Source: Chthoniobacteraceae bacterium | GTDB lineage: Bacteria > Verrucomicrobiota > Verrucomicrobiia > Chthoniobacterales > Chthoniobacteraceae | Assembly: GCA_947471505.1 (NCBI GenBank) | Contig: CANIWM010000038.1 | Location: forward strand, 1 to 52,748 | Direction of reading: 5' to 3' | DNA length: 52,748 nucleotides | Shown here: positions 52,597 through 52,748 of the stretch, piece by piece | Numbering within the stretch: position 1 is the first letter of the stretch | Layout: the number at the start of each line of letters is the position of its first letter | The notes under the pieces: generated by a model | Databases searched by the model: none | Told to the model about the DNA's origin: nothing | The model's input: the letters and a program-made list of their open reading frames with translations, nothing else | Position numbers and translations under genes: made by a program

Positions 52597-52748
52597 TTAA
52601 CCATGCCCGATGTCCACGGCACGGAGGGTGCGGATGGCGGCGGCCATGTCGGGTGCTCCGAAGATGCTGCTGCCGGCGACGAGGGTGTCGGCTCCGGCGG
52701 TGCGGCTTTGTTGGCCGGTGGTGTGGTTGATGCCGCCGTCCACTTGGA
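52597..52748 (-). CDS. rpe: Ribulose-phosphate 3-epimerase, C-terminal end (partial)
   Basis: The minus strand reads in frame from the window edge: [11 protein letters not shown], then [26 protein letters not shown], interrupted here as [13 protein letters not shown] plus [13 protein letters not shown], and a short tail to TAA at 52597-52599. The VDGGI segment with the metal/catalytic Asp and the AGAD..VAGSSIF phosphate-binding segment are diagnostic of ribulose-phosphate 3-epimerase, which interconverts ribulose-5-phosphate and xylulose-5-phosphate. Only about 49 residues are inside the window. The final residues and stop codon overlap the inverted end of the palindromic element. Confidence 0.82.
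   Translation of the reverse strand, partial: QVDGGINHTTGQQSRTAGADTLVAGSSIFGAPDMAAAIRTLRAVDIGHG

Overview
The window looks like part of a GC-rich Verrucomicrobiota chromosome, probably near Chthoniobacter-type lineages. Several signals point there: a TIGR04073-type small exported protein, a giant secreted protein with autotransporter-associated beta-strand repeats and an EF-hand-like C-terminal tail, a CxxCH domain fused to WD40 repeats, a Tat-exported Gfo/Idh/MocA oxidoreductase, an ECF sigma operon for surface polysaccharide proteins, and many palindromic intergenic repeats. This placement is inference from family content; no rRNA or tRNA gene was seen.

Layout. 1-7.5 kb (+): Gfo/Idh oxidoreductase with a strong terminator, a large hybrid sensor kinase, a polysaccharide deacetylase and a PfkB-type sugar kinase. 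7.8-10 kb (-): a radical SAM protein paired with a DUF547 protein. 10.3-21.1 kb (-): an operon whose genes all meet by ATGA or GTGA overlaps: ECF sigma factor, membrane anti-sigma-like protein, giant FN3/beta-strand-repeat secreted protein, GH29-like fucosidase. The giant gene carries a frameshift and the fucosidase an in-frame TGA. 21.3-23.9 kb (-): two overlapping glycosyltransferases. 24.3-25.4 kb (+): an esterase. 25.5-40.1 kb (+): a circularly permuted ATP-grasp / alpha-E / transglutaminase cluster with phosphoenolpyruvate carboxylase embedded in it. A repeat-rich island (36.7-38.36 kb) carrying two small minus-strand genes splits this cluster. 40.2-44 kb: Uma2-like protein, thiE, clpC. 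44.3-49.9 kb: cytochrome-like/WD40/coiled-coil protein, a YwaF-like membrane protein, the TIGR04073 protein and an RNA (uracil-C5) methyltransferase. 50-52.7 kb: a leucine-rich-repeat protein built of near-identical 69-bp repeats, a truncated copy of its 5' end, an unrecognised protein, a 42-bp repeat array, a large hairpin and the 3' end of rpe.

How the parts work together. The sigma/anti-sigma/secreted protein/fucosidase operon reads as a self-regulated surface polysaccharide unit. The ATP-grasp/alpha-E/transglutaminase set matches a known but poorly understood predicted peptide-ligation or modification system; here it has two ATP-grasp modules, two alpha-E modules and three transglutaminases. 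Intergenic DNA is unusually structured. REPIN-like inverted doublets of several sequence families recur. Two separate arrays repeat a palindrome every 42 bp exactly. A pair of inverted element copies brackets a 1.3-kb segment that could invert.
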